Source: Thermoanaerobaculia bacterium (GTDB taxonomy: Bacteria > Acidobacteriota > Thermoanaerobaculia > Multivoradales > J023). From it: a DNA stretch of 64,000 nt. Shown piece by piece: positions 53,862 through 62,584 of the stretch; positions within the stretch are counted from its first letter, which is position 1, and every line of letters starts with the position of its first letter. Made by a program: the position numbers and the translations under genes. The stretch is taken from the NCBI GenBank assembly GCA_028066595.1, contig JALCBJ010000002.1, positions 62,001-126,000 of the forward strand, in the 5' to 3' direction. The notes beneath the pieces are model-generated. The model was given only the letters and a program-made list of their open reading frames with translations. It ran no database searches and was not told the origin of the DNA.

Positions 53862-54806
53862 TCAAAAGCTATGTAGTTTCGCCGACACCCGGTTGGCAAG
53901 CCGGTAGAAGGAAGCTTGAACGGGGTTGCACCTGCCCGCAGCGATCTTGCGGCCGCGAGCTTGACGGCGTAGCACGTACTGGTTGATATCGAATTCGCGT
54001 AGCGACGACAGAAAATCTTGCGCCGCGGACCTGCTGTCTATCGCCTTCTTTTCGTCGATTCCGGCCTCTCTCAAAACTTGCTCCGCAGTGGCTCGATACG
54101 CTCGTGCGTCGAGCGACACCTGCGCGTCGTCACGAATCGAACCTCCGTGGCGTAGGCCCATGAGGGCGACTTTCGCGTCGATATCGTAGGCGGCCTGTGA
54201 CTGAACTCTGGTGAGATACATGTTGAGCTTGTCGTCGCCGCGGGCGCGAAACGCACGGACGACCATCTTGCGAAAAATGTCGCGATAGTACTGGCCGAAG
54301 TCGTGAAGGCCGAAGATGAGTTTCGGCGTGGCCCAAGGCTTTCCTGCACGCTGCATATGCCTTTTAACTTCGGTTTCCGGTCGTAGCGATCCGTGGACTC
54401 GAGGCAGATAGCCGAGAGCTTCGGCGAGTAGCGCCGTCCGGTAGGTGTGCGGGCCGCCGGCGCGCTTGCGGCGCAGGAACTTGTCGTAGATATATCCCGT
54501 GAATCCGAAGTGATCGGACGGCAGATCCGACGCTACGTCGACGAGAAATGGAATCAAGGCCGGCGCGATCAGTACGTCTGCGTCCACGCAGACCGTCCAT
54601 TGGCTTTTGCTCTCCAGTGCGTGCTCGAATCCGCGCTCGAGTGCCTTCTCGAAGGGCCGTTCTCTCAGAATCGCCAGATTTTCGTCGGGCACCTGGTCGG
54701 CGAGTAGCTGACGACAGACCGACTCGGTTCGTTCGCCAGCGCAGCGGAGGACGACGAATACATCTTCCCTCGGCCTCGGTGACGAGCGTTGCCTTTCTAG
54801 GGTCAT
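53862..54806 (-). CDS. Glycosyltransferase-like protein, last gene of ABC-type glycan operon
   Basis: 314 residues from 'MTLERQRSSPRPRED', with a 4-base overlap (ATGA) with the methyltransferase. 'DVFVVLRCAGERTESVCRQL' then 'SQWTVCVDADVLIAPALIPF' looks like a GT-A nucleotide-sugar fold with a D-x-D. 'PDENLAILRERPFEKALERG' lies between. The C-terminal half is helical with 'FGLHDFGQYYRDIFRKMVVR'. No well-known family; a glycosyltransferase is the best guess from the DxD and context. The same frame extended upstream would cross into the methyltransferase gene and is rejected. Confidence 0.72.
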   Translation of the reverse strand: MTLERQRSSPRPREDVFVVLRCAGERTESVCRQLLADQVPDENLAILRERPFEKALERGFEHALESKSQWTVCVDADVLIAPALIPFLVDVASDLPSDHFGFTGYIYDKFLRRKRAGGPHTYRTALLAEALGYLPRVHGSLRPETEVKRHMQRAGKPWATPKLIFGLHDFGQYYRDIFRKMVVRAFRARGDDKLNMYLTRVQSQAAYDIDAKVALMGLRHGGSIRDDAQVSLDARAYRATAEQVLREAGIDEKKAIDSRSAAQDFLSSLREFDINQYVLRRQARGRKIAAGRCNPVQASFYRLANRVSAKLHSF

Positions 54807-55522
54807 TCGGAGCTGGTCGTGAGAGCAATCCATCGCGCCTTGGCGCCGCGGGCAATCCGCCGTAGGCGCTTCCATCGCGGGGGCTTTCGCTCCGAGTGGC
54901 CGAGCCAACTCCCGAGATGAGTGACGGGCTCCCAATGCGGGAGCTCTGTTACCCAGGCGGGCTTCCTTTTGGATCCGATCATCAGAATGTAGAGGCCGGC
55001 GTTCACATGGTCGTTGGCGGCCTCGTAGACGACCTGAAAACCGAACTTGGCGAACATCGAACGGAGACCTTGTGGAGTGAATCGCCAATAGTCTCCGTAG
55101 TCGTCCGTGTAGTGAAGCTCTTGCGCGAAGGGCACGACCACGATGACCCCGTCGCGAGACATCGCCGCAAGGTTGCCGAAGGCCGTATCCAGTGCGAATA
55201 CATGCTCCAGCACCGTGTGGCAGAAGGCGACATCGAACCTCTGGTGGAGTTTGTCCGGGAGCGTGTCGGTCGTCAGGTCCAGGCAGAAGTCCGTTTTGTG
55301 CTCGGCATCGGCTACGCCGCGTTTGCCCTCGTAGTTGCTCAGATAGTAGGCGCTTGCATTGCAGAAATAGTCGCGGTATTCCGATCCTTCCTTGTCGCGA
55401 TCGTCCCAACCCGATACGTTGATCACTTCGCCTCGGAAAACCGGCGCAATGGTTCGCAAGATCTGGTTCGACCAGACTCGCGGAAGGCGAAACGACCTGT
55501 CGATGGGCTTCAAGGTGTTCAC
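54803..55522 (-). CDS. SAM-dependent methyltransferase-like protein
   Basis: 239 residues from a GTG that overlaps the stop of the asparagine-synthase-like gene (GTGA). The fold is class I: 'RGEVINVSGWDDRDKEGSEY' for strand 1, 'KTDFCLDLTTDTLPDKL', 'FDVAFCHTVLEHVFALDTAF' (motif like that of UbiE/Methyltransf_11) and 'VIVVVPFAQELHYTDDYGDY'. The glycine-rich loop is weak, so a non-catalytic role cannot be excluded. Probably methylates a sugar or lipid of the exported glycan. Confidence 0.78.
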   Translation of the reverse strand: MNTLKPIDRSFRLPRVWSNQILRTIAPVFRGEVINVSGWDDRDKEGSEYRDYFCNASAYYLSNYEGKRGVADAEHKTDFCLDLTTDTLPDKLHQRFDVAFCHTVLEHVFALDTAFGNLAAMSRDGVIVVVPFAQELHYTDDYGDYWRFTPQGLRSMFAKFGFQVVYEAANDHVNAGLYILMIGSKRKPAWVTELPHWEPVTHLGSWLGHSERKPPRWKRLRRIARGAKARWIALTTSSE

Positions 55523-56925
55523 GATGCATTGCTCCGGGACCGAAGAACTTTTTCGATCGGCTTCAGCAGCGTATAGGCGAAGTATGCGCGGAGCCGCCGA
55601 TCGCGCCGGCGTAGGGCGCGTCGGATCCGCCACAGTCCGCGGACCCGTGCGAGTCGGCGCGGTCGCCTACCGTAGGCGATATCCCACGCCAGGCCGCCTC
55701 GCGGCAGCATCTTGTTGATCCAGTGCACGTACTCGACCTTCACGACCTCTCGCAATACCGCCGGATCCAATCTTTCCGATCTCGGGATCTGGCGCATGAG
55801 ACGAAAGACGATCCCCATCTTGTCGCGATCGAACGAGAGCTCATGGTCCCCCAGATCCAACCCCGCGTCGCGGAAGTATTCGGACTGCCAGCGTCGATCG
55901 CGCCGCCGGGGGTCAGGGAGGCTCAGCATAGCCTGCGCGACTTCGGCTTCGAGGAACGGTGACCACGGTTCGAATCCGTAGTACTTGGGGATTCGCAGAA
56001 GCAGGCAGAGGAATGTCAGTTTGCAACGCATGGCCTCGACGATGCGGATCTCGTCCCGCTGAAGCCGTTCGCGGTTCTCCTCGAAGAAACGCTCGGCCGA
56101 CGAGTCGCGGGACGGGAACTGGCTCATGCTGGCTTCGGCTGTCCATCGGGTGTAGCCGAGATGAAGAAGATCCGAGGGGCTTTGAATCGGCGGTATCTTC
56201 ACGCTGCCGGCCCAGGCGTCGCCGATGATGCCGCTGAGCAGGGGTCCGCCGCTGGGGCTCATCTCGCGCACACGGGCGAAGAACTCCGTGAAAATGTGGT
56301 AAGCGTTGGTCGACGGGCCGAAGAGGTCGTACCACACGTCGAAGAAGCGATGATCTGCCGTCAACGGTACGTGGCACCAGCGGACGCCGATTCGCGTTGC
56401 CAGTCGCTCGGCGACCTGAACTTCTTCCGACTGACTCTGCCGCCTGCTGCGGCCGAAGGTATAGGCCCGGACTCTGCTTCGGTCGCGAAGCAGTGCGCAC
56501 AGGAGCCGGGAATCGTATCCTGCGGTCATCGGCACGATGATCTCGCCGTCGACCCTGTCTTCCCAGGCCCTGACGCGGCGGCGGATGTCCTCGACCAGAG
56601 ACTCCTCCGCAGGAGGGATCATGTCCCAGGAGTCTGTGATGTCCGGGCCAGATTTGATCTCTAGCCTCCCGTCGGGCGAGATCCGGGCGCTGGACGAGTG
56701 GCGTAGCAGCTTGACGTGTCGTATCGGTGTCTGTTGGAAGACCGAGAAACCGAAGCGAAGGTAGTTGTTGAATCCTTCTGGGTGAATCTCCAGGTTGGCA
56801 GGATCTATGACGTCGAGAACGTCGTGACTGATGGCTCCGGTTTGTGTGTTGTAGAACACCGGGCTGGAAGCTAGCCAGTCGGTTCGAAAGACGGCGTTGT
56901 CCCGTTGATCAGGAGCTTCCTGCAC
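55519..56925 (-). CDS. Asparagine-synthase-like amidotransferase without glutaminase domain
   Basis: 468 residues from a GTG that overlaps the end of the Wzt gene by 17 bases. The ATP-binding PP-loop is 'IIVPMTAGYDSRLLCALL' (residues 129-146), a TAGYDSR version of SGGxDS. 'VRAYTFGRSRRQSQSEEVQV', 'LLSGIIGDAWAGS' and 'FEPWSPFLEAEVAQAMLSLP' are further AsnB C-domain landmarks. The first 120 residues are not a class II glutaminase: there is no Cys2. In polysaccharide loci such proteins are thought to amidate or transfer groups on uronic acids; the nitrogen source is unknown. Confidence 0.82.
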   Translation of the reverse strand: MQEAPDQRDNAVFRTDWLASSPVFYNTQTGAISHDVLDVIDPANLEIHPEGFNNYLRFGFSVFQQTPIRHVKLLRHSSSARISPDGRLEIKSGPDITDSWDMIPPAEESLVEDIRRRVRAWEDRVDGEIIVPMTAGYDSRLLCALLRDRSRVRAYTFGRSRRQSQSEEVQVAERLATRIGVRWCHVPLTADHRFFDVWYDLFGPSTNAYHIFTEFFARVREMSPSGGPLLSGIIGDAWAGSVKIPPIQSPSDLLHLGYTRWTAEASMSQFPSRDSSAERFFEENRERLQRDEIRIVEAMRCKLTFLCLLLRIPKYYGFEPWSPFLEAEVAQAMLSLPDPRRRDRRWQSEYFRDAGLDLGDHELSFDRDKMGIVFRLMRQIPRSERLDPAVLREVVKVEYVHWINKMLPRGGLAWDIAYGRRPRRLARVRGLWRIRRALRRRDRRLRAYFAYTLLKPIEKVLRSRSNAS

Positions 56926-58246
56926 TCTGTGGCAACTCCGTATCCAACGACTCTGAAATCGACCAAGAGTAGTTGCTGAGAAGAAAGACGCCGTGTGCCG
57001 CTGCTCTCGGCAGGCGACCGGTTCCGAGTGGGTCGCCCGGAAGTACTTCGAGTTGGCCGGCATCCCGGGCAATGGCTGCGGCGACGCCTTGGACCGACGT
57101 CCACAAGTGGACTCGATAGGTGCCGGGGATCAAAGGCAGCTGCTCCAGCTCCAGCTTTACGATCCCGCGGCGAGGCGCCGTCTGGAAATCAGCTCCAACC
57201 AGGTGGGTGGAAGCCGTGAGCAGCGGCGTGCCCAGGAGGTCTTTGATGGTCATTGCGATCGAAAGCTGCTCCAGCCCCTCGGAAGACTCGGGAGCCTCGT
57301 ATTCGACGTGGAATGCACAGCGATGGCCGCAGCGGACCTCGGTTCCCAGGCCTAGTTGAGCATCCTCCACCGCCCACCGGCGCAGGCTCAATCGACCCGA
57401 TCCGTCGTCGCCATGATCCTCGGCCCCGAGAGTCACCCAGGTTGTCCCTGTACTCGAGCTGGCTCCGAGATACCGGAACACTGCCTCTTCCGACGTCCCG
57501 TCCATCTGGACCTGACCCCGATCGAGCAAGATGACACGGTCGCAGAGGGCGGTCACCATCGCCATCTGATGGGAGACGAAGAGGATGGTCCGTCCGGAGT
57601 GCCGAGCTTCGTCCATTTTGCCGAGACACTTGCGCTGGAACTGGGCGTCACCGACCGACAGTACCTCGTCGATCAGGAGAATCTCCGGTTCGAGATGGGC
57701 CGACACCGAGAACGCCAGTCGAACCCTCATGCCCGACGAATAGCGTTTGACCGGCGTGTCGATGAACTTCCGAATGCCGGAGAAGTCGACGATCGCGTCG
57801 AATTTGCGATCTACCTCCCTCTTCCGCATGCCCAGGATCACGCCATTGAGATACACGTTCTCACGCCCCGTCAACTCGGGATGGAACCCGGTTCCGACTT
57901 CGAGCAGGCTCGACACTCGACCGTCGAGCTCGACGCGGCCACGGGTCGGATGGGTGATCTGCGACAGGATCTTCAGCAGGGTCGTCTTGCCGGCGCCGTT
58001 ATGGCCGATGACGCCTACAACTTCACCCGGATGGATGTCGAGGGAAATATCCTTTAGCGCCCAGATCGTACTGTCGCCAGAGTCGCCGTCGCCGAAGCGT
58101 GTCAGGCTGCGTAGGCGTTTCAGGTTGCGTAGTGGGCGCATAACAAGGTCGGAGGCCGCGCCCAGCAGGGTCTCCGGACGATCATCGAACACGCCGATTC
58201 GATAGCGTTTCGACAAACCGCGTATTCGAATCGATCCTTTGCGCAT
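56909..58246 (-). CDS. wzt: Wzt-type ABC transporter ATPase with C-terminal glycan-recognition domain
   Basis: 445 residues. ABC domain: Walker A 'GVIGHNGAGKTTLLKIL' (Gly81-Thr89), signature 'YSSGMRVRLAFSV' (169-181), Walker B 'ILLIDEVLSVGD' (189-200). 'LLEVGTGFHPELTGRENVYL' is the Wzt/TagH-type Q-loop region. From about 265 a beta-sandwich domain ('FHVEYEAPES', 'LPLIPGTYRVHLWTSV') matches Wzt_C, which binds the finished glycan's terminal cap. Pairs with the Wzm permease 14 bases upstream. This indicates ABC-dependent O-antigen or capsule export with a chain terminus read by Wzt. Confidence 0.95.
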   Translation of the reverse strand: MRKGSIRIRGLSKRYRIGVFDDRPETLLGAASDLVMRPLRNLKRLRSLTRFGDGDSGDSTIWALKDISLDIHPGEVVGVIGHNGAGKTTLLKILSQITHPTRGRVELDGRVSSLLEVGTGFHPELTGRENVYLNGVILGMRKREVDRKFDAIVDFSGIRKFIDTPVKRYSSGMRVRLAFSVSAHLEPEILLIDEVLSVGDAQFQRKCLGKMDEARHSGRTILFVSHQMAMVTALCDRVILLDRGQVQMDGTSEEAVFRYLGASSSTGTTWVTLGAEDHGDDGSGRLSLRRWAVEDAQLGLGTEVRCGHRCAFHVEYEAPESSEGLEQLSIAMTIKDLLGTPLLTASTHLVGADFQTAPRRGIVKLELEQLPLIPGTYRVHLWTSVQGVAAAIARDAGQLEVLPGDPLGTGRLPRAAAHGVFLLSNYSWSISESLDTELPQSAGSS

Positions 58247-58260
58247 TCGATCAGGTTTCC

Positions 58261-59127
58261 TCAGACCACGTCGGCGAAGTAGAGCTCGGTACGCCGAAAG
58301 TACACCAGGCCGGTGAGCAGGATCACCAGCGCCGAGACGGAACCAACGGCGATCAGGTCAAGCGGCATGGGAATGGTCCCGAGGAGCGCCGAACGAAATC
58401 CCTCGATGACTCCGACCATCGGATTAACGGCGTAGAACAGTCGATAGGACTCGGGAACCGCGCTGGTCGGATACACCACCGGTGCGGCATACATGAGCAT
58501 CTGGATGACGAAGCTCATGGCGTATTTCACGTCGCGATACTGCGCGGCGAGGGGAGTCAGCCAAAGGCCGAGGCCCGCTGCGCAGGTCATCATCAGCAGA
58601 ACGAGGAAGGGGAGGGCCGCAGCCCAGACTGTGGGAGCGATGCCGTACCAAGCCATCAGGCCGAACAGAATCGCCAGGGCCACCGCGAAATCGATCAGTC
58701 TGGCCAAGACCGGTGCCAATGGAATGACCAGCCGGGGGAAGTAGACCTTCGACACCATCGCGGACGATGCGATGAGGCTCGCCGTGGCGCCCGTGAGCGC
58801 GGCCGAGAAATAGGTCCAGGGCACCAAGGCGGAATAGCTGAAGATGGAGTACGGGACTCCGTCGGAGTCGATCTTTGCCAGATTGCCGAACACGACGGTA
58901 AAGACGAGCATGGTGAAGACGGGCTGAAAGACAGCCCAGCCGATTCCGAGCACCGACTGCGCGTACCTGGTCTTCACGTCCTTCCACACCAAGTGGTAGA
59001 AGAGGTCGCGAAAGCGCCACAGCTCGCGCGTGTCTAGCAGCTTGAGCCTCGATCCAGCGTCGATCACCAGAGGGTGCTCCGAGCTGGTCTCCGGGCTGGC
59101 CTCCCGCGGTTGCGGTTCCCGAGTCAC
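58261..59127 (-). CDS. wzm: Wzm-type ABC-2 polysaccharide export permease
   Basis: 288 residues from a GTG overlapping the GT4 stop (GTGA). Six helices; 'ELWRFRDLFYHLVWKDVKTR' and 'YAQSVLGIGWAVFQPVFTML' form the amphipathic gate helix and first helix of the KpsM/Wzm/TagG class, and 'YAAPVVYPTSAVPESYRLFY' precedes the last helices. It would form the channel with Wzt for a lipid-linked glycan. Confidence 0.94.
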   Translation of the reverse strand: MTREPQPREASPETSSEHPLVIDAGSRLKLLDTRELWRFRDLFYHLVWKDVKTRYAQSVLGIGWAVFQPVFTMLVFTVVFGNLAKIDSDGVPYSIFSYSALVPWTYFSAALTGATASLIASSAMVSKVYFPRLVIPLAPVLARLIDFAVALAILFGLMAWYGIAPTVWAAALPFLVLLMMTCAAGLGLWLTPLAAQYRDVKYAMSFVIQMLMYAAPVVYPTSAVPESYRLFYAVNPMVGVIEGFRSALLGTIPMPLDLIAVGSVSALVILLTGLVYFRRTELYFADVV

Positions 59128-60302
59128 CGATCCACCACCCGGTGATACATCTCGATCACCCGATCGCGCACCATCTCGTAGTCGAGCCGTTCCCTGGCCA
59201 GTCTACGGTTGATCTCGGCCGCCTCGTCGACCAGAGCATCGTCCTGCAGACCTCGGCGAATCGCCGAGGCAACGGCGTCTGCATCATCGGGCGGTACGAG
59301 AAGGCCGTTGGTATCATCCTCGATCCATTCGGCGGTGGCACCTCCCGGATCGGTCTGGATGGGCAACGCGCCCATGATCATGGATTCGAGCATGGCGTTC
59401 GGAATACCGTCGGACAAGCTGACGGCGATGGAAAGTCTGGCGCGGCCGAAGTACGACCAAACCTTGCGATAGTGAACCCGTGGCAGGATCTCGATCTCGA
59501 TCCCGGTGTCACGGGAAAACTGCTCGGCGGCCTCCACCGTCTCGGGGCGGCACTGATGGAAAAGGATTCGGTGGTCCTGCAGCAAGTCCGCGCACCGGCG
59601 CAGCGCTTCGATGGTCAGTAGCGCCCGGCCCAAAACGGTCTCGAGCCCCTTGACGGCGACGGCCTTGCGCGCCGACGGCGGACCTGGCGGACATTCGGCC
59701 ACCATTTCGTCGACCGGGTAGCCACCGCCACCCTGGAAGAGTCCCAGCACCTCACCGCGCAGGCCGTATTCCCCCGCCAGGCTTACGTCGCGTTCGCAGT
59801 TGGCGAGGAAGTAGTCGCATCCGGCGAGCACCTTACGGATCGCGTCGACTTCTTGCGGTGTCCGCCGGAAGTAGAAGATGTCGCTGCCGCGGCAAGAGAA
59901 GATCCAGGGTACCTCTAGCCCGCCGTCGAGTTGCTCGGCCGCTCGCACGACCGGAGTCGCGTAGTCGCGGAGTCCCAGGGAGTGCACGCAATCGGGACTC
60001 AGTTGCTCGATCAGCCGCGCCAGCCGCTCCTCCGGCGGCGGCAGGATCCGACTCCAGAGCATGGGAAGACGCCGCTGGAGGAAGTGTCGACCCCGAGTGA
60101 AAGGCCAGCGGCTGCACACGCGAGTTCCGCGGGGTACGTCCTTCTTCTTCCATCCCGTGTGGAGAGTGATCCCCTCGAGCTCTAGGTGGATCAGTGCATT
60201 CGTGGGGTCGAAGAGGTGGATGTCCCAGCCGGTATCTCGCAGCTGGTGGATCCAGCGCGAGGAATGGACACAGTAGGGATCACCGACGAAGAGAATACGC
60301 AT
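59124..60302 (-). CDS. Glycosyltransferase family 4
   Basis: 392 residues with two GT-B halves. N-terminal 'RILFVGDPYCVHSSRWIHQL' and 'WDIHLFDP' form the acceptor domain. C-terminal 'YRKVWSYFGRARLSIAVSLS' and 'DGIPNAMLESMIMGALPIQT' plus 'LVPPDDADAVASAI' form the donor site with the E-x7-E-like pattern. It adds a sugar to the growing glycan on the cytosolic face. Overlaps Wzm by 4 bases. Confidence 0.9.
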   Translation of the reverse strand: MRILFVGDPYCVHSSRWIHQLRDTGWDIHLFDPTNALIHLELEGITLHTGWKKKDVPRGTRVCSRWPFTRGRHFLQRRLPMLWSRILPPPEERLARLIEQLSPDCVHSLGLRDYATPVVRAAEQLDGGLEVPWIFSCRGSDIFYFRRTPQEVDAIRKVLAGCDYFLANCERDVSLAGEYGLRGEVLGLFQGGGGYPVDEMVAECPPGPPSARKAVAVKGLETVLGRALLTIEALRRCADLLQDHRILFHQCRPETVEAAEQFSRDTGIEIEILPRVHYRKVWSYFGRARLSIAVSLSDGIPNAMLESMIMGALPIQTDPGGATAEWIEDDTNGLLVPPDDADAVASAIRRGLQDDALVDEAAEINRRLARERLDYEMVRDRVIEMYHRVVDR

Positions 60303-60350
60303 GGGGCAGTACAGGGTCGGGATGGGCGACCCTAGCTCGATCGCAAGAGG

Positions 60351-61520
60351 TCACATGTGAGAGACCAGCATACCTGCCACGAGGCCGGCGGCCGAACCGG
60401 CCGCCATGGCGTGACGATAGGTCCACCTCGGTCGCCGAACGAGCGCTACCAGCAGCAAGCCACCGAGAGCGATCGCAACCGAAGTCGTGGTTCGGGCCAG
60501 GATCGGCCCTTGGCCTGCGATCAGGTGGCCTAGCCAGAAGCCCGCGAGTCCGAAAGCCGTACCCAGGGCCCCGTAGAAGCCCGTGAGAACGAGTGCGTTG
60601 CGGAGGTTCCACCAAAGGACCGTCCCCAGAGGTAAATAGGCTGCCGGCTTCCTGCGATAGAGCGAGCGTAGCCAGGGCGGTACCAAGGTCCAGCCTTGCC
60701 GCAACCATCGGTGCAGGCGGAACCGAGTGCCGCCGAGGTCACCGGTCTGGCCGAACCCCTCCGACCACGACACTATTTCGACGTCCCCCTGGGTCAGAAG
60801 GAAATCGAGGACGCCACAAAACCCGTCGAGATCGAATGCGCCTCGCTCGTCGTCCACCTCCACGAAGTCGTAAGGGTGGAAGATCGCCACCATAGAGGTC
60901 CCCGGTCGGCCGTGCCTTCGGACTTGATCGAGCGCCGCCTGGAGGTCCTTCAGCTCGCAGGTGGCCGGTAGGAGCTTCAACGGCGAATCGTGCAGGACGG
61001 GTCCGAATCGGGGTCCGGCGAGCAACGTGCTGAAGTCCAGCTTCTCGAGAGCTCGAAGAGTCGCTTTGTCGTACGAGTTCCATGGCGGCGCGAAAAACCG
61101 AACGACCGAGCCAAGGCGTGCTTCGAGGAAGTTCTTGCCTTCCGACAAGAGCTGCTGCTGGCGTTCGACGGCGAGGCCGGCAAACTCCGACGGCCGATGA
61201 GTCTTCGACGGCGGGTGGAGCCGTCGATGGCTGTGGCCATGCAGTACGGGCTCCGCAGTGCCGTCCTCGACGGCCTGGCGCAGGAGCGCCGTTTTTTCTT
61301 CCGCCAGAGGCTCGCCGGCCGGCGCGGACGGGTCCAAATGGTCGTCACAGGCGAAGGGCACGATCGCCACGGCGCAGTTGAGATTCCGCTGCCGAAGAGC
61401 GTCGAGAAAACCCGCTTCCACCTCCGTCGGGCTGTGGTTCGAGAAGTCGTCGTACCGCAGGGCGATTGGTATCCTCTGCGGTGAGTCGTTCCGGTCCCTC
61501 GCAGTGCTCCTGGTTCCCAT
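60351..61520 (-). CDS. Polysaccharide-deacetylase-like protein with C-terminal membrane helices
   Basis: 389 residues. 'IPIALRYDDFSNHSPTEVEA' carries the Asp-Asp of the NodB-like barrel; 'EPVLHGHSHRRLHPP' supplies metal histidines, and 'VRFFAPPWNSYDKATLRALE' is the third motif. From about 290 two to three helices end the protein ('LVLTGFYGALGTAFGLAGFW', 'TSVAIALGGLLLVALV'). No signal peptide, so the catalytic barrel may face the cytosol. It heads the ABC glycan operon. Substrate unknown; it may remove N- or O-acetyl groups. Confidence 0.8.
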   Translation of the reverse strand: MGTRSTARDRNDSPQRIPIALRYDDFSNHSPTEVEAGFLDALRQRNLNCAVAIVPFACDDHLDPSAPAGEPLAEEKTALLRQAVEDGTAEPVLHGHSHRRLHPPSKTHRPSEFAGLAVERQQQLLSEGKNFLEARLGSVVRFFAPPWNSYDKATLRALEKLDFSTLLAGPRFGPVLHDSPLKLLPATCELKDLQAALDQVRRHGRPGTSMVAIFHPYDFVEVDDERGAFDLDGFCGVLDFLLTQGDVEIVSWSEGFGQTGDLGGTRFRLHRWLRQGWTLVPPWLRSLYRRKPAAYLPLGTVLWWNLRNALVLTGFYGALGTAFGLAGFWLGHLIAGQGPILARTTTSVAIALGGLLLVALVRRPRWTYRHAMAAGSAAGLVAGMLVSHM

Positions 61521-61570
61521 GGCCGCGGAAAGTATAGAGGCTCCCCTTGGCCCGACACGGCAAGAACCCC

Positions 61571-62575
61571 ATGCTCCTCACCCGCCGGCTCGCGCAGCCG
61601 GCGCCGGTTACCGTGATCACGGTGGTCTTTCTACCCGAGCTCGAGGGATTCTGGCGCGATGGCCTCGAGGTGCTCCGACGGTGCCTCGGCAGCCTGCGTT
61701 CGACGACGCCGCAGCCTTTCGAGCTGGTGGTGATGGACAATGGCAGTTGCGCCGGGGTTCGGACCTACCTGGGCGAGCTCTTCGAGAACCGGGACATCGA
61801 CCAGCTTCTGCTGTCGCGACGCAATCTGGGAAAGGTCGGGGCCTGGAACTTGCTGTTCGCCGCTGCCCAGGGGGAGATCGTCAGCTATGTCGATAGTGAC
61901 ATCTACTTTCTGCCGGGTTGGTTCGAAGCCACGCAGCAGGTGCTCGACGCCTACCCAGAGGCGGGCGTGGTCACGGCACAGGCAATGTCGCGTGATCTTC
62001 GTCACTACTGTGGGTCGACGCTCCGAGGTGCAGCCGCCGATCCTTCCGTCGAATGCGACGAGGGGCCCGGCCTGGTGCCACGGGAATACGTCGAGGCGCA
62101 CCTTACGGGACTGGGGGAGTCCCGGGAAAGCTACGAGCAGCGGATCCCGACCCGCCACGACGTGCGGCTGTGTCGCGGCGATCGCCAAGCCTTTGCCGGC
62201 TCGGCTCACTTTCAGTTCTCCGGCCGTCGTGAAGCGTTGGTAGAGCTGTTTCCCCTGGCATCTTCCCGAGCCATGGGGGACGTGAACGTGCTCGACGAGG
62301 CCATCGACGACGCAGGGCTCTGGCGTCTTTCGACCACAGGCTATTACGTACACCACATGGGCAACCGCGTGCCCGACCTGGAGGTCGAGCTACCTTGGGT
62401 GCAGCAGGAGCTCTCCACTACGGCCAGGGGGCCTGGGAGGGCGGACGCAGACCGTTCGAGGAAGTCCCTGAGCCGCCAGTTTTGGGATCGCCTGGGCCTC
62501 TCAGAGAGGTATCGCGTTCGACAGCTCCTCAAAAGGTTGAACCGGTGGAGCCACGAGCTGCTCTATCCGGACTGA
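61571..62575 (+). CDS. Glycosyltransferase family 2
   Basis: 334 residues from the ATG in 'MLLTRRLAQPAP'; a TTG 24 bases upstream is an alternative. 'VTVITVVFLPELEGFWRDGL', 'FELVVMDNGSCAGVRTYLGE', 'LLSRRNLGKVGAWNLLFAAA' and the metal motif 'EIVSYVDSDIYFLPGW' (D-S-D) fit GT2. The part after about 160 is less usual and may set acceptor choice. Read on the plus strand, divergent from the ABC glycan operon and convergent with the GT4-methyltransferase fusion. Confidence 0.88.
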   Translation: MLLTRRLAQPAPVTVITVVFLPELEGFWRDGLEVLRRCLGSLRSTTPQPFELVVMDNGSCAGVRTYLGELFENRDIDQLLLSRRNLGKVGAWNLLFAAAQGEIVSYVDSDIYFLPGWFEATQQVLDAYPEAGVVTAQAMSRDLRHYCGSTLRGAAADPSVECDEGPGLVPREYVEAHLTGLGESRESYEQRIPTRHDVRLCRGDRQAFAGSAHFQFSGRREALVELFPLASSRAMGDVNVLDEAIDDAGLWRLSTTGYYVHHMGNRVPDLEVELPWVQQELSTTARGPGRADADRSRKSLSRQFWDRLGLSERYRVRQLLKRLNRWSHELLYPD

Positions 62576-62584
62576 GAGCTCGTT

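Noticed and set aside
54807-55529. N-terminal extension of the last glycan-operon gene
   Set aside because: It overlaps the methyltransferase in another frame; the ATGA junction marks the true start.
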